Part shown: positions 1 through 10,116 of the stretch, one piece after another | Layout of the letters: each line of letters starts with the position of its first letter | Position numbering within the stretch: the stretch's first letter is position 1 | From: Chitinophaga caeni | Lineage (GTDB): Bacteria; Bacteroidota; Bacteroidia; Chitinophagales; Chitinophagaceae | Assembly: GCF_002557795.1 (NCBI RefSeq) | Contig: NZ_CP023777.1 | Span: forward strand, 2,861,001 to 2,925,000 | DNA length: 64,000 nt | Direction of reading: 5' to 3' | The notes under the pieces: model-generated | What the model saw: only the letters and a program-made list of their open reading frames with translations | Databases searched by the model: none | Told to the model about the DNA's origin: nothing | Program-made: the position numbers and the translations under genes

Positions 1-1881
1 AAAATCCTGGTGCCTGCTAAAGAAATCTTCAATGCCTTGATAATGTTGCGGCATATCGGGCTGCCTTAAATAAAATTGAGCGATGCGCCTGTCCGGAATA
101 ATATCTTGCTGGCGGATAGGATTTTTCAAATGGATGCCTTGCAAGCTCCTGCATCGGCTCAAGGCCACGTAAACCTGCCCGTTCACGAATGCCCCGCGCC
201 CCAGGTCAATCACGACGTTATCAAAGCTCAAGCCTTGACTTTTATGGATCGTGATGGCCCATGCCAGTTTAACCGGGTACTGTGTAAATGTACCGATGAC
301 CTTCGACATGACGCGGCCTTTTTCCCTGTCGTAAGTATATTGCCTGTTTTCCCAAGTTTCAGGTACAATTTTATGCGTGGTACCATCTTGCAAGCGTATT
401 TCGATGATATCACTCGAAATAAAATCTACTTTGGCAATCGTGCCGTTTACCCAGCGGCGAACGGGCGATTCCGGTGTCGTGATATCATTTTTAACAAGTA
501 TCACCTGTGCATTTTTTTTCAGTACCAGGCTTTTATGCGTAGGGTAACGATCCGTTTTGAAATCACCGTTGATCGTAGCTTCAAACACGTGTTCCACGAA
601 GGGTAAAGCTTCCAGTTTATATGCGTTTTCCTTGTTAGCAATCGCATTATTGCTGGTTAACGTAATGGCAAATTCGTCTTGCTTAGCACTATAATTAGGT
701 TGATGTTGCGCATTGATTTGCCGCAGTGTTTCTTCGGATGATTCGTATACCCTGATTTCATTGAGTAATTTAATGAAGTGATGATCATCTTTTTGGCGGT
801 GGATTTTCTGAAATTCGAAGAATACCGGGTTCAGTTCTTCGAAAGCGGGGGCATCGAAGAAATATTCACTTTTATAAATTTCTTTGAATATAAACCGTTC
901 TACTTCATCCTTTTGATCAACAACCGGGGGGAGTTGGAATAAATCGCCAACTAGCAATACCTGTTTGCCCCCGAAAGGTAAATGCGGGTTGCCGCCGTTA
1001 TGTCTTAATGAATAATCGATGGCTTGCATTAAATCCGCGCGGAGCATAGACACCTCATCGATAACGATAGTATCGGTTTTCTCGATAATTTTTCGATTCG
1101 GCGCGTTTCTCTTGAAGATCGGAATCTCATCATCTCCCGGCAACAAGGGTTTCAAAGGAAATTTGAAAAATGAATGTAAAGTTACGCCGCCAACATTAAT
1201 CGCCGCGATACCCGTGAAGGCAGTCATCAACACGGTTTTCTTCGAATGCTGTGCAAAGTAATGCAGGAAAGTTGATTTCCCGGTGCCCGCTTTCCCCGTT
1301 ATAAAAAATGATGTATTAGATTGTTCAAGACTATTAAATAAATCCTTGATAACGGGATCTTGATCGTAGCCTTCGGGAATATTCACATAACGATTATACA
1401 GCGTGGGCAAATCTACATCCTCGAATAATTCCAATTGTAATTCCTTCGGGGCATCTGCCAGCACGAGGTTAATCAGGTAATAAATATCATCGCGGTTCTC
1501 GGTGAACGGCTGGTTTATATCTAAGTTCGTATCGCGGTGGGCTAACGTTTTCAGTATATAATAAGCTCTTTTGAAAATATGCTTGTATTGATGTGGATAT
1601 TTCTCGATAAATATTTGAATCGTGTCGGCAGGAATGTTGATACCAACGAAAGCCAAGAATACTAACAGTTGTTGAACGGCATCCGCCTGTTCCCGTTCTT
1701 CCAATTCTTGGTAAAGTTCCAGGAAATGATCCGGGTATTCCGCCGGGTATTCTGCATGTTGTTTGCCATAAAATAGCTGGTGGGCAATCAAAGGGTTAAA
1801 TTGCTTCGTATTCCCATCTACCAGGTTCGATTGGCTAAAGGCTGATATCCATTGTTTTTCTAGCTGTTGTGCAGTTGTCAT
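1..1881 (-). CDS. PIF1/RecD-like DNA helicase, C-terminus beyond window
   Basis: An ATP-dependent superfamily 1 DNA helicase, expected to unwind DNA in repair or recombination. The frame is open from an ATG at 1881 to the first base of the window, giving at least 627 codons. Visible motifs are a Walker A (GKAGTGKST, about residues 195-203), a Walker B-type VIDEVSML near residue 270, and the C-terminal helicase motif WAITIHKSQGLSFDNV followed by VYVALSR, around residues 535-580, as in PIF1 and RecD. The N-terminal 190 residues are family-specific. Related Bacteroidota proteins carry extra C-terminal domains that would lie outside the window. A promoter box ends six bases before the ATG, so the mRNA may have almost no leader. 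Confidence 0.9.
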   Translation of the reverse strand, partial: MTTAQQLEKQWISAFSQSNLVDGNTKQFNPLIAHQLFYGKQHAEYPAEYPDHFLELYQELEEREQADAVQQLLVFLAFVGINIPADTIQIFIEKYPHQYKHIFKRAYYILKTLAHRDTNLDINQPFTENRDDIYYLINLVLADAPKELQLELFEDVDLPTLYNRYVNIPEGYDQDPVIKDLFNSLEQSNTSFFITGKAGTGKSTFLHYFAQHSKKTVLMTAFTGIAAINVGGVTLHSFFKFPLKPLLPGDDEIPIFKRNAPNRKIIEKTDTIVIDEVSMLRADLMQAIDYSLRHNGGNPHLPFGGKQVLLVGDLFQLPPVVDQKDEVERFIFKEIYKSEYFFDAPAFEELNPVFFEFQKIHRQKDDHHFIKLLNEIRVYESSEETLRQINAQHQPNYSAKQDEFAITLTSNNAIANKENAYKLEALPFVEHVFEATINGDFKTDRYPTHKSLVLKKNAQVILVKNDITTPESPVRRWVNGTIAKVDFISSDIIEIRLQDGTTHKIVPETWENRQYTYDREKGRVMSKVIGTFTQYPVKLAWAITIHKSQGLSFDNVVIDLGRGAFVNGQVYVALSRCRSLQGIHLKNPIRQQDIIPDRRIAQFYLRQPDMPQHYQGIEDFFSRHQDF

Positions 1882-1887
1882 CCCGCA

Positions 1888-1918
1888 CAAATATAACCAT
1901 TCTAAACCGTGTTATAAA
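1888..1918 (-). promoter_or_regulatory. Bacteroidota-type promoter of the helicase gene
   Basis: On the minus strand TATATTTG (1895-1888) matches the -7 consensus TAnnTTTG exactly, with TTTA (1918-1915) 19 bases upstream as the -33 box. The -7 box ends only six bases before the ATG at 1881. Confidence 0.55.
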
Positions 1919-1972
1919 AAGAAGGGCAACCCGGTAAAGGATCGCCCTGCTATCTCGAAGATAAAAATCGAA

Positions 1973-2512
1973 TTAGACCATTATTTTTTTCGCTTCATCA
2001 TTCAGTATACTTGATACGATATCTGAAGCGGTGGCTCCGTCCTGTGTTTGGCTAAATAATTCCAACAATTTTTTATTCAGTTCCAAGGCTGGAGCATCGC
2101 CCGGAAAACTTGCCGCCACGTGATGGATCAACGCGATCGTTTGATCTTTCATCGTTTTGACAGCATCCCAGGAAGCAGCGGATACATAAATTTGTTGTGT
2201 AATGTTATGTTCAAACTCGGTTTTAATCGTATGCACTAATACTTGGTGCATATCGTTCACCGTCATGCCACTTGTATATAAGCGGCTGATTAAATTTTGA
2301 GGTGTTAAGCGGTCAACTAATAGTACCATCCGCTCGTATGCCTGCAACTTTAACGATAATACTTGGCTGTGGCTGCCGGCCGAAGCTTTTGCCGTATCAG
2401 TGTCTTTATCTACCAGGTTTTTAGGTTTCTTAATTAGATCCTTCACGGTAATAAAGATTAAGAATGCTGCCCCGACCCCGAGAACGATGTATAATAATTT
2501 TTCCTGGCTCAC
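1973..2512 (-). CDS. Conserved small membrane-anchored protein of unknown function
   Basis: A 179-residue protein whose first 25 residues form a hydrophobic segment (LLYIVLGVGAAFLIFITV), probably a single membrane anchor, followed by a basic stretch and a mainly helical soluble region. The part from about residue 60 (YERMVLLVDRLTPQNLISRLY, then a region rich in HNITQQIYVS-like sequence) looks like a conserved Bacteroidota family I know only as a domain of unknown function; that recall is weak. The stop is 91 bases before the helicase start, with the same direction. No catalytic motif is visible, and I assign no function. Confidence 0.75.
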   Translation of the reverse strand: MSQEKLLYIVLGVGAAFLIFITVKDLIKKPKNLVDKDTDTAKASAGSHSQVLSLKLQAYERMVLLVDRLTPQNLISRLYTSGMTVNDMHQVLVHTIKTEFEHNITQQIYVSAASWDAVKTMKDQTIALIHHVAASFPGDAPALELNKKLLELFSQTQDGATASDIVSSILNDEAKKIMV

Positions 2513-2540
2513 AGTTTGACTACTTTATTGATTTAGACTA

Positions 2541-2548
2541 CAAATATA
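2541..2548 (-). promoter_or_regulatory. Putative -7 promoter box of the small membrane protein gene
   Basis: The minus strand reads TATATTTG, an exact TAnnTTTG match, 28 bases before the ATG at 2512. I see no clear TTTG box at the expected distance. The box lies inside a small dyad (ctac...gtag). Confidence 0.4.
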
Positions 2549-2599
2549 GTAGTTAATTTATATGTTTATCTGTAAATTTATCTATCTGCCGCGGTAATT

Positions 2600-4027
2600 C
2601 TAACATTCCGGTAAACTGATCGGTATGTTGACAGCTAACCCGCCATCGGAAGTTTCCTTGTATTTAGAGTTCATGTCTAGCGCGGTATCCCACATGGTTT
2701 TTACCACGGCGTCGAGAGATACTTTTGCTAGTTCAGGGTTACTTTGTAATGCCAGTTGCGAAGCGGTGATAGCCTTGATAGCGCCCATGGTATTCCTTTC
2801 AATGCATGGCACTTGAACCAAGCCGCCAATCGGGTCGCAAGTAAGGCCGAGGTGGTGTTCCATGGCTATTTCAGCTGCCATTAAAGCTTGTCTTTGCGTG
2901 CCTCCAAGCGCTTCGGTAAGCGCAGCGGCAGCCATGGCTGATGATACGCCGATCTCGGCTTGGCAACCACCCATCGCGGCGGAGATCGTAGAACGTTTTT
3001 TAAAGATACTACCGATTTCAGAAGCGGTTAATATAAATTGGATAATTTTCTGATCATCATGCCCGTCACAGAAAACGATGAAATATTGTAATACTGCTGG
3101 TATTACACCGGCAGCACCATTGGTCGGCGCTGTAACTACCCGCCCGAATGAAGCATTTTCCTCGTTAACAGCCAAGGCGAAGCAACTGACCCAATCAAGG
3201 GTATACCCGAAATGGTTGCCTCCGGCACGGATTGCTTCGATCCAACTGGAAAAGTCCGTGTAAGTTCTTCCCTTAAGCAACTTTTTATTTAGTGCCGCAG
3301 CCCTGCGTGCAACTTTCAACCCGCCGGGTAGTTCCCCGGTAGTATGACAACCCCGGTAAATGCAGGATTGCATCACGTTCCAGGTATTCAGTACACCTTC
3401 TTTCGTAGCAGTTTCCGGGCGCCAAGCGCTTTCATTCTCCAGTACCAATTCCGAGATGGAATAGCCTGTTTTAATACACCATTGCAACAATTGTTGGGCC
3501 GTGTCAATAGGGAAGGGGAGATCTACTTGATTGCCGGTACCCGTATGGTCACCTTCTTTAACAACAAACCCGCCACCGATAGAGTAATAAGTTTCGGCAA
3601 TTTGTTCTTCATTGGAGAATGATACCAGCAAAGTCATGGCATTCGGATGGAAAGGGAGTGATTCATCGTAAAGAAATTCAAGATCCATCAAGGGATCAAA
3701 ATCAATCTCCATTTCACTGCCGAGTTTCAACTTTTTGTGCCGGCGAATATCATCGATCTTTGAATCCAGCAAGTTAACATCGCAAGTTACGGGATCTTCA
3801 CCGCTTAAGCCCATCAAAACGGCAATATCGGTACCGTGCCCATGCCCGGTTTTTGCAAGGGAGCCGTATAGCAAAACTTTTAGCTGTATCGTATCTTGTA
3901 AACGCCCCTTTTCTTTTAACTCCTCTACGAAACGTAAAGCTGCCCTCCATGGGCCTAATGTATGCGAGCTGGAAGGCCCTACCCCGATTTTGAATATGTC
4001 GAAAACAGAAATGCACTCGTGTGCCAC
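2600..4027 (-). CDS. sdaA: L-serine ammonia-lyase (iron-sulfur type)
   Basis: Deaminates L-serine to pyruvate and ammonia in the cytoplasm with a [4Fe-4S] cluster. The 475-residue chain fuses the beta and alpha parts of the enzyme. The N-terminal substrate-binding signature [10 protein letters not shown] lies at residues 17-26; the alpha domain contains the conserved [27 protein letters not shown] and [18 protein letters not shown] blocks, whose cysteines are the expected cluster ligands. Length fits the single-chain family. It stands alone: the preceding gene on this strand begins far upstream and a 321-base gap lies before it. Assignment is firm from motif content and full length. Confidence 0.96.
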   Translation of the reverse strand: MAHECISVFDIFKIGVGPSSSHTLGPWRAALRFVEELKEKGRLQDTIQLKVLLYGSLAKTGHGHGTDIAVLMGLSGEDPVTCDVNLLDSKIDDIRRHKKLKLGSEMEIDFDPLMDLEFLYDESLPFHPNAMTLLVSFSNEEQIAETYYSIGGGFVVKEGDHTGTGNQVDLPFPIDTAQQLLQWCIKTGYSISELVLENESAWRPETATKEGVLNTWNVMQSCIYRGCHTTGELPGGLKVARRAAALNKKLLKGRTYTDFSSWIEAIRAGGNHFGYTLDWVSCFALAVNEENASFGRVVTAPTNGAAGVIPAVLQYFIVFCDGHDDQKIIQFILTASEIGSIFKKRSTISAAMGGCQAEIGVSSAMAAAALTEALGGTQRQALMAAEIAMEHHLGLTCDPIGGLVQVPCIERNTMGAIKAITASQLALQSNPELAKVSLDAVVKTMWDTALDMNSKYKETSDGGLAVNIPISLPEC

Positions 4028-4348
4028 GGTAATAGATTTTATTGTTTAACCAATGATTGCATCAAAAAATGGTATCCCATTTGTAAATCTTCTAAATAAG
4101 TACAAGCAGGTATCTTTGACAAATTTACTATGTAAAAATGACAATTTACTGTCATGTTTCTCGATGTCTTCATTTATGAAAAGTACTATTGATGGGTTGG
4201 GGCTTCCTAGTTGTTGTTCGTTTTTTGAATTGCCTACATGATTAGAACCCTTGCTGGTTATTATTGATAAAATTGCAAAGCAATCAAAATACGAAAGCCC
4301 GCCACATGGGCAGGCTTTCGTATTTATTTCAAACAAACTTGTAATTGA
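4028..4348. other. Intergenic region between sdaA and an FKBP gene
   Basis: AT-rich 321-base gap. It holds the strong hairpin listed separately at 4287-4325. Short open frames exist on both strands here but have unlikely composition and no supporting signal. A plus-strand TATCTTTG (4111-4118) has no TTTG partner and no gene behind it. Confidence 0.6.
4287..4325 (-). terminator. Hairpin terminator of the FKBP operon
   Basis: A 13-bp perfect stem, AAATACGAAAGCC (4287-4299) with its complement at 4313-4325, and additional gccc/gggc pairing in the loop. It lies 24 bases past the FKBP stop. A-rich left and T-rich right flanks could make it work in both directions. Confidence 0.8.
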
Positions 4349-5203
4349 CTATTGGATTTTTTCTAATACTTCTACATCGAAGAATAATATGGAGTGTGCT
4401 TGAACCTGGCCGGAGCTCATATCATCGTAAGCCAAGGTAGAAGGAATGATCAGCTTGATCTTACCGCCAACTTTTACCTTTGGTACCCCGATTTGCCAGC
4501 CCTTGATCAGGGATGTCAATTTAGCGGTGTAACCCGCGTTTTGATCGAATACCGTTCCGTTCATCAAGGTGCCTTTGTAGGCTACTTTTACGGTAGCCTC
4601 GCTAGTGAAAGAATCACCGGTTCCCGGTTCTTCAATTTTATAATATACACCGGAAGGATCTTTCTCGTATTCCAGGTTGCTGGTATCAAGGTAATGCTCA
4701 ATTTTTTCTGTTTCTAATTCCAGTTCAACGGAGTTGCTCAGTGAAGCAACGAGTTCTTTGGCTTCGATTTGGAAATAAACCGGGGTGTTTTTGCTGATGG
4801 ATCCATTACCGGATTGCCCGAAAGCATAAGGGGAGGGCAAGTATAAATCAATTTTACCGCCTTCTTTTACCTTGGGAATACCGTATCTCAAGCCACGGAT
4901 AATGCCAATCAGGTAACTGGTAGCGCTGTCGTTCATCACAACGGGTCCACCCAGGGTAGAAGCTTTATATGTGAATTTTACCATGCTGGAATCATCGAAG
5001 GAACGGCCGCTGCCTTCATCGATGACCTTGTAATAGAAATTATATTGTTGATCTTCTTGCGCATCGATGCTATTCTCCGCGAGGTAAGCCTCAATCTTTT
5101 GATTTTCAATTCGAATTTGATCAAATTCATTGTAATCATTCTTATTACATGCAGCCAGTACAGTTGCGACAGCCAAGCCCGTCATCCAAAGAAATTGCTT
5201 CAT
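4349..5203 (-). CDS. Double-domain FKBP-type peptidyl-prolyl isomerase, lipoprotein
   Basis: A 284-residue exported lipoprotein (signal MKQFLWMTGLAVATVLAAC, lipobox LAAC) with two FKBP-like domains, roughly residues 35-150 and 165-284. Family role is cis-trans isomerisation of prolyl bonds and folding help in the periplasm. The second domain has the usual VKVAYKGTLMNGTVFD and IKGWQIGVPKVKVGGKIKLIIPS blocks and a VEVLEKI end. The first domain is more divergent, lacking the GTVFDS-like segment, so it may bind rather than catalyse. It sits 33 bases after the single-domain FKBP gene upstream, suggesting one operon. Confidence 0.9.
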   Translation of the reverse strand: MKQFLWMTGLAVATVLAACNKNDYNEFDQIRIENQKIEAYLAENSIDAQEDQQYNFYYKVIDEGSGRSFDDSSMVKFTYKASTLGGPVVMNDSATSYLIGIIRGLRYGIPKVKEGGKIDLYLPSPYAFGQSGNGSISKNTPVYFQIEAKELVASLSNSVELELETEKIEHYLDTSNLEYEKDPSGVYYKIEEPGTGDSFTSEATVKVAYKGTLMNGTVFDQNAGYTAKLTSLIKGWQIGVPKVKVGGKIKLIIPSTLAYDDMSSGQVQAHSILFFDVEVLEKIQ

Positions 5204-5236
5204 ACAGATATGTCAGTTTTATTAATAGGTATTAAA

Positions 5237-5740
5237 TTAAAAGTCTATCAATTTTAATTCGCTGAAAAGGGCTGTATTTGCAGGCACCAAACCTGAAATA
5301 CCGGCATCTCCGAAGGCGTATTGCGGCGGAATAAACAGCCAGATGATACCACCTTTTTTAATTTTCCTGAGCCCCAATTGCCATCCGGCAATATGATCTT
5401 TCAATGGGCGGCCATTGAAGTTCGTCGGGATACCGTTGCTGGAATTCAACACTTTTTCCCCGTCGAGCGAGGTTAAAGTAAAATTGATCGTCGGGATATC
5501 ATCGGGGCCAATTACTTCGGCATCCTGCCCCGTACCCGGATTAATGATTTTATAATAAATCCCCGAGGGATCTCTTTCCACATCCTTGATATCATGCTTG
5601 GCTATGTAAGCCTTGATTTCGGCCTCGTAATCAGAAGCCTGGGCGGGACTATCATAGAGCCCGGACTCTTCCTTTTTACAAGCCGTGGCGCATAAGCATA
5701 CCGTAAGCAACAAATATACAAATCGTTTCATTCCCATCAC
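5237..5740 (-). CDS. FKBP-type peptidyl-prolyl isomerase, lipoprotein
   Basis: A 167-residue lipoprotein, signal peptide ending at the lipobox CATAC, followed by one FKBP-like domain (from about residue 60). The family block LKDHIAGWQLGLRKIKKGG and a following hydrophobic IWLFIPPQYAFGD are clear, whereas the usual VKYTGTLLDGTVFD strand is replaced by INFTLTSLDGEKV, so catalytic strength is uncertain. First gene of a likely two-gene operon with the double-domain FKBP protein downstream; together they look like periplasmic folding factors. The start is the first ATG giving a normal signal peptide; a second Met two residues later is equally possible. Confidence 0.9.
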   Translation of the reverse strand: MMGMKRFVYLLLTVCLCATACKKEESGLYDSPAQASDYEAEIKAYIAKHDIKDVERDPSGIYYKIINPGTGQDAEVIGPDDIPTINFTLTSLDGEKVLNSSNGIPTNFNGRPLKDHIAGWQLGLRKIKKGGIIWLFIPPQYAFGDAGISGLVPANTALFSELKLIDF

Positions 5741-5828
5741 TTGTTAATTCAGTGCTGATAATTTGATGGCACTATAATAGTAAAAACGGTCATCCTTTCA
5801 AAAAGTTACACGGGGCGGGGGCTTTTTC

Positions 5829-5863
5829 ATAAAAAAGCTCCAAGGCAAGAAACCTTGGAGCTT
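5829..5863 (-). terminator. Intrinsic terminator of groES-groEL
   Basis: An 11-bp perfect stem AAGCTCCAAGG (5835-5845) and CCTTGGAGCTT (5853-5863) with a 7-base loop. The plus-strand A run at 5831-5836 gives the U tract on the minus transcript. It lies 25 bases beyond the groEL stop. Confidence 0.88.
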
Positions 5864-5887
5864 ATATAAAGTGCTACTAATTTTTGA

Positions 5888-7537
<1,650 letters not shown>

Positions 7538-7584
7538 TTAAATAAGTTGTGTGTGGAGTTCAGTTTAATTTTTGACGACGTTGA

Positions 7585-7866
7585 TTAAACGATAGCCAAA
7601 ATATCGGATTCACGCATGATTAAGTAATCAGTGCCTTCGAGGCTGATCTCTGTGCCGGTATATTTACCGTACAAAACGGTATCACCAACCTTAACGGTAA
7701 CCGGCTCATCTTTTTTACCAGGACCAGCAGCGACTACAGTACCTTTTTGCGGCTTCTCTTTTGCGGTATCCGGAATGATAATGCCACCAGCGGTTTTTTC
7801 TTCTGCTGCTGCAGGTTTTACAATTACCCTGTCAGCTAAAGGTTTAATACTTAATTTCTTAGCCAT
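7585..7866 (-). CDS. groS: Co-chaperonin GroES (10 kDa)
   Basis: The lid of the GroEL cage. The 93-residue sequence is a complete Gro[37 protein letters not shown] start with the mobile loop around residues 17-33, and the AAGPGKKD and [11 protein letters not shown] blocks. It is the first gene of the groES-groEL operon. Unlike many bacteria I see no CIRCE element (TTAGCACTC-N9-GAGTGCTAA) in the 302 bases upstream, so heat control, if any, is likely by an alternative sigma factor or another repressor; that is inference. Confidence 0.98.
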   Translation of the reverse strand: MAKKLSIKPLADRVIVKPAAAEEKTAGGIIIPDTAKEKPQKGTVVAAGPGKKDEPVTVKVGDTVLYGKYTGTEISLEGTDYLIMRESDILAIV

Positions 7867-8168
7867 ATAAATGTTGTTTTTTTAAACAGGTTTTTATGGA
7901 AAATTTTGGAAAATTTAATGCTTGCATCTCTCTCTAACATTGTGCCAATGGCAGGAGCTAGTCAAAATTGCAGGTTGTAAAGATAGTTAAATGAAATTAT
8001 GTCTGTGATAATTGTCATTTTTTCATCTAAAAAATGTCAGTTACCTTCGTAACCGGTCGGATTTACATTTTTAGCTGGATTTCAATTATTTAGATAATTG
8101 CGTGAAAAGCAAATTTTTGCAAATGCATATTTAAACGTAGATTTGCGGCCATTTTCCTATAAGAGTTC
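7867..8168. other. Divergent intergenic region groES / nusB
   Basis: AT-rich 302-base region carrying the nusB promoter listed separately. On the minus strand TATCTTTA (7985-7978) is a near match to a -7 box for groES but lacks a clear -33 box. No CIRCE inverted repeat was found. Confidence 0.5.
8116..8145 (+). promoter_or_regulatory. Bacteroidota-type promoter of nusB
   Basis: TTTG (8116-8119), 18 bases, then TAGATTTG (8138-8145), an exact -7 match. Transcription would start near 8150, about 20 bases before the nusB ATG. Confidence 0.65.
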
Positions 8169-9098
8169 ATGATTAGTAGAAGAAACATCAGGGTCAAAGT
8201 TATGCAAACCTTGTACGCCATTGATACAATGGATGCGGAAACCCTTAGACCGGGTACCGCCACGGGTTTGCTCAACGAGAAATTAGATCAGACATGCCAG
8301 GTATTTACATACCTGCTATATTCCGTGACCAACGTGGCTTTATATGCCGAAACGGATGCCATCGCCCGCTCTTCAAAGCACCTTCCCAGCGAGGCAGATC
8401 TAAATGTAAATACCAAGATTGCAGGTAACGAATATGTTTACCAGCTCTTGAATGACAGGGGCTTCCAGGTCAACCTCGACCAGTGGAAACTCAAGAATTT
8501 ACCGGATACTGAAATTACCCGGAAACTCTATACCCAGTTGGTGGCTTCCGAAATTTACCAGGAATATATCCAGGAAGAGGGTCGCCAAAAGAATAAGGAA
8601 AAGCAAATCGTTGAATATATCTATAAAGAGATATTGATGAAAAGCGAGCTTTTCTTACAACATCTTGAAGATACCTTCCTCCATTGGGGCGATGACGCCA
8701 GCATGATGGATGTATTGGTCTCTAACTATTTCAATAAACCGCAACTATTTAATTTTCTACAGCTTATCAGCAAAGAAAAGATTGATTACGCTAGGGAGTT
8801 ATTATTAACGGTGATCGATAAAAAGGAATATTGCCTAGAATTGATTAAACCGAAGTTACAGAACTGGGATCCCGAAAGAATCGCTGCCGTGGATATGCTG
8901 CTGATGGAAATGGGGGTTTGTGAATTTTTATACTTCCCGACCATCCCTACCAAGGTGACTATCAACGAGTATATCGATTTGGCTAAGGCTTACAGCACAC
9001 CGCAGAGCGGCCAGTTTGTAAACGGTATCCTTGATAACATCCTCAAAGACCTGGAAGCGAATAAACTCGTTAACAAGGTGGACCGGGCAAAAAAATAG
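8169..9098 (+). CDS. nusB: Transcription antitermination factor NusB
   Basis: NusB with NusE binds boxA RNA and supports antitermination on rRNA operons. At 309 residues it is far longer than the 140-residue proteobacterial protein, as usual in Bacteroidota, where an extra N-terminal region precedes the NusB fold. The start MISRRNIRVKVMQTLYAID is typical; the C-terminal NusB domain (about residues 170-300) contains LIKPKLQNWDPERIAAVDMLLMEMG and VTINEYIDLAKAYSTPQSGQFVNGILD. It opens a cluster with a DUF1573 lipoprotein and yajC, all on the plus strand with short gaps. Confidence 0.95.
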   Translation: MISRRNIRVKVMQTLYAIDTMDAETLRPGTATGLLNEKLDQTCQVFTYLLYSVTNVALYAETDAIARSSKHLPSEADLNVNTKIAGNEYVYQLLNDRGFQVNLDQWKLKNLPDTEITRKLYTQLVASEIYQEYIQEEGRQKNKEKQIVEYIYKEILMKSELFLQHLEDTFLHWGDDASMMDVLVSNYFNKPQLFNFLQLISKEKIDYARELLLTVIDKKEYCLELIKPKLQNWDPERIAAVDMLLMEMGVCEFLYFPTIPTKVTINEYIDLAKAYSTPQSGQFVNGILDNILKDLEANKLVNKVDRAKK

Positions 9099-9153
9099 GC
9101 GTTTTTTTAGCAAACATCTGTCTAGAAACTTATTTTTACGCAAATTACACCCG

Positions 9154-9594
9154 ATGAAAACGATTTTATATACAGTTTTTGCAGCAGCAGTGCTTATGGC
9201 AACTGCCTGTAATCAATCTCCGAAAGAAGGGAACAATGATAGCAAGGCAGTAACCACCCAGGATACTACCGGTGGTTTCCCCGAAATGACCTTCGAGCAG
9301 CCGGAGCATGATTTCGGTGAGATCGAGCAGGGGGCTATCATGGAATATAATTTCAAGTTTACCAACACGGGCACGAAAGATTTAATTATCCAAGATGCCA
9401 TTACCAGCTGTGGATGCACCGTGCCAGAATGGCCTAAAGAACCGATCAAACCGGGCGCTACAGGCTTTATGAAGGTAGTATTTAACAGTAAAGGTAAGTT
9501 TGGCTATCAAGAAAAGGAGATCACCATCAAGGCGAATACTGAAGATCCATTATTTCCGGGGCCCAGGATTCGTTGTGTAATCAAATCAGAATAG
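9154..9594 (+). CDS. DUF1573 domain lipoprotein
   Basis: A 146-residue exported lipoprotein. The start at 9154 (MKTILYTVFAAAVLMATAC) is chosen over in-frame upstream codons because it gives a normal lipoprotein signal with lipobox ATAC and leaves a 55-base gap after nusB. The mature part has the DUF1573 pattern: FEQPEHDFGEIEQGA, then FKFTNTGTKDLIIQDAITSC and GCTVPEWPKEPIKPG, ending with a strand-rich Ig-like domain. The CGC pair is conserved in the family. The biochemical role is not known. Gene order nusB-DUF1573-yajC is common in Bacteroidota. Confidence 0.92.
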   Translation: MKTILYTVFAAAVLMATACNQSPKEGNNDSKAVTTQDTTGGFPEMTFEQPEHDFGEIEQGAIMEYNFKFTNTGTKDLIIQDAITSCGCTVPEWPKEPIKPGATGFMKVVFNSKGKFGYQEKEITIKANTEDPLFPGPRIRCVIKSE

Positions 9595-9661
9595 GAATTT
9601 CTCCTGTAAATAGTTAATATTTAATCAACATAATTTATTCATTCTATCAAATACTATTTCG

Positions 9662-10015
9662 ATGTACATCAACATGCTTAATTTATTAATGGCAGCGCCT
9701 TCAGGAAGTGGCGGTAGCGGTGGCGGTATGGGTATCCAGTCTTTACTGTTTTTAGGTGGTATGTTCTTAGTAATGTGGCTCTTCATGATCCGCCCTCAAA
9801 CTAAGAAAGCCAAGCAACAAAAACAATTTATCGACAATCTCCAAGAAGGTGACAAAATTGTAACTATCGCTGGTATTCACGGTAAAGTGAAAAGAATCAA
9901 TGATGACAATACATTGGTGATCGAAGTTGGTCCCGGTACCACTTTGACAATCGAGCGCGTAGCGGTGAGTATGGAATATACTACCCAGAATAAAGCTGCT
10001 GCCGAGAAGAAATAA
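9662..10015 (+). CDS. yajC: Preprotein translocase subunit YajC
   Basis: A small inner membrane partner of SecDF in protein export. The 117-residue protein has a Gly/Ser-rich N-terminus, one membrane helix (about residues 26-44, SLLFLGGMFLVMWLFMI), and the family signature MIRPQTKKAKQQKQFIDNLQEGDKIVTIAGIHGKV-like block directly after it, with the conserved GDKIVTIAGIHGKV segment. It ends 31 bases before a strong terminator. Its usual partner secDF is encoded separately at 15105. Confidence 0.96.
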   Translation: MYINMLNLLMAAPSGSGGSGGGMGIQSLLFLGGMFLVMWLFMIRPQTKKAKQQKQFIDNLQEGDKIVTIAGIHGKVKRINDDNTLVIEVGPGTTLTIERVAVSMEYTTQNKAAAEKK

Positions 10016-10045
10016 GAAAATTTAATACAAGTATTTTCAATAAAA

Positions 10046-10083
10046 AATCCAGTTACCGTGATTGGTAACTGGATTTTTTTTAT
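10046..10083 (+). terminator. Intrinsic terminator after yajC
   Basis: A 12-bp perfect stem AATCCAGTTACC (10046-10057) and GGTAACTGGATT (10064-10075), 6-base loop, followed by a T tract. It closes the nusB-yajC unit. Confidence 0.9.
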
Positions 10084-10116
10084 TTTGCTTATTCCTTTCG
10101 ATTTACAACCATTATT

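Noticed and set aside
76..606. Plus-strand open frame of 176 codons
   Set aside because: It lies opposite the helicase gene, whose motifs are on the minus strand; composition is that of an antisense shadow.
4111..4118. Exact -7 box TATCTTTG on the plus strand
   Set aside because: No TTTG at the right distance and no gene follows in that direction.
4046..4336. 96-codon minus-strand and 62-codon plus-strand frames in the gap before sdaA
   Set aside because: They overlap each other and a terminator hairpin, and have no recognisable features.
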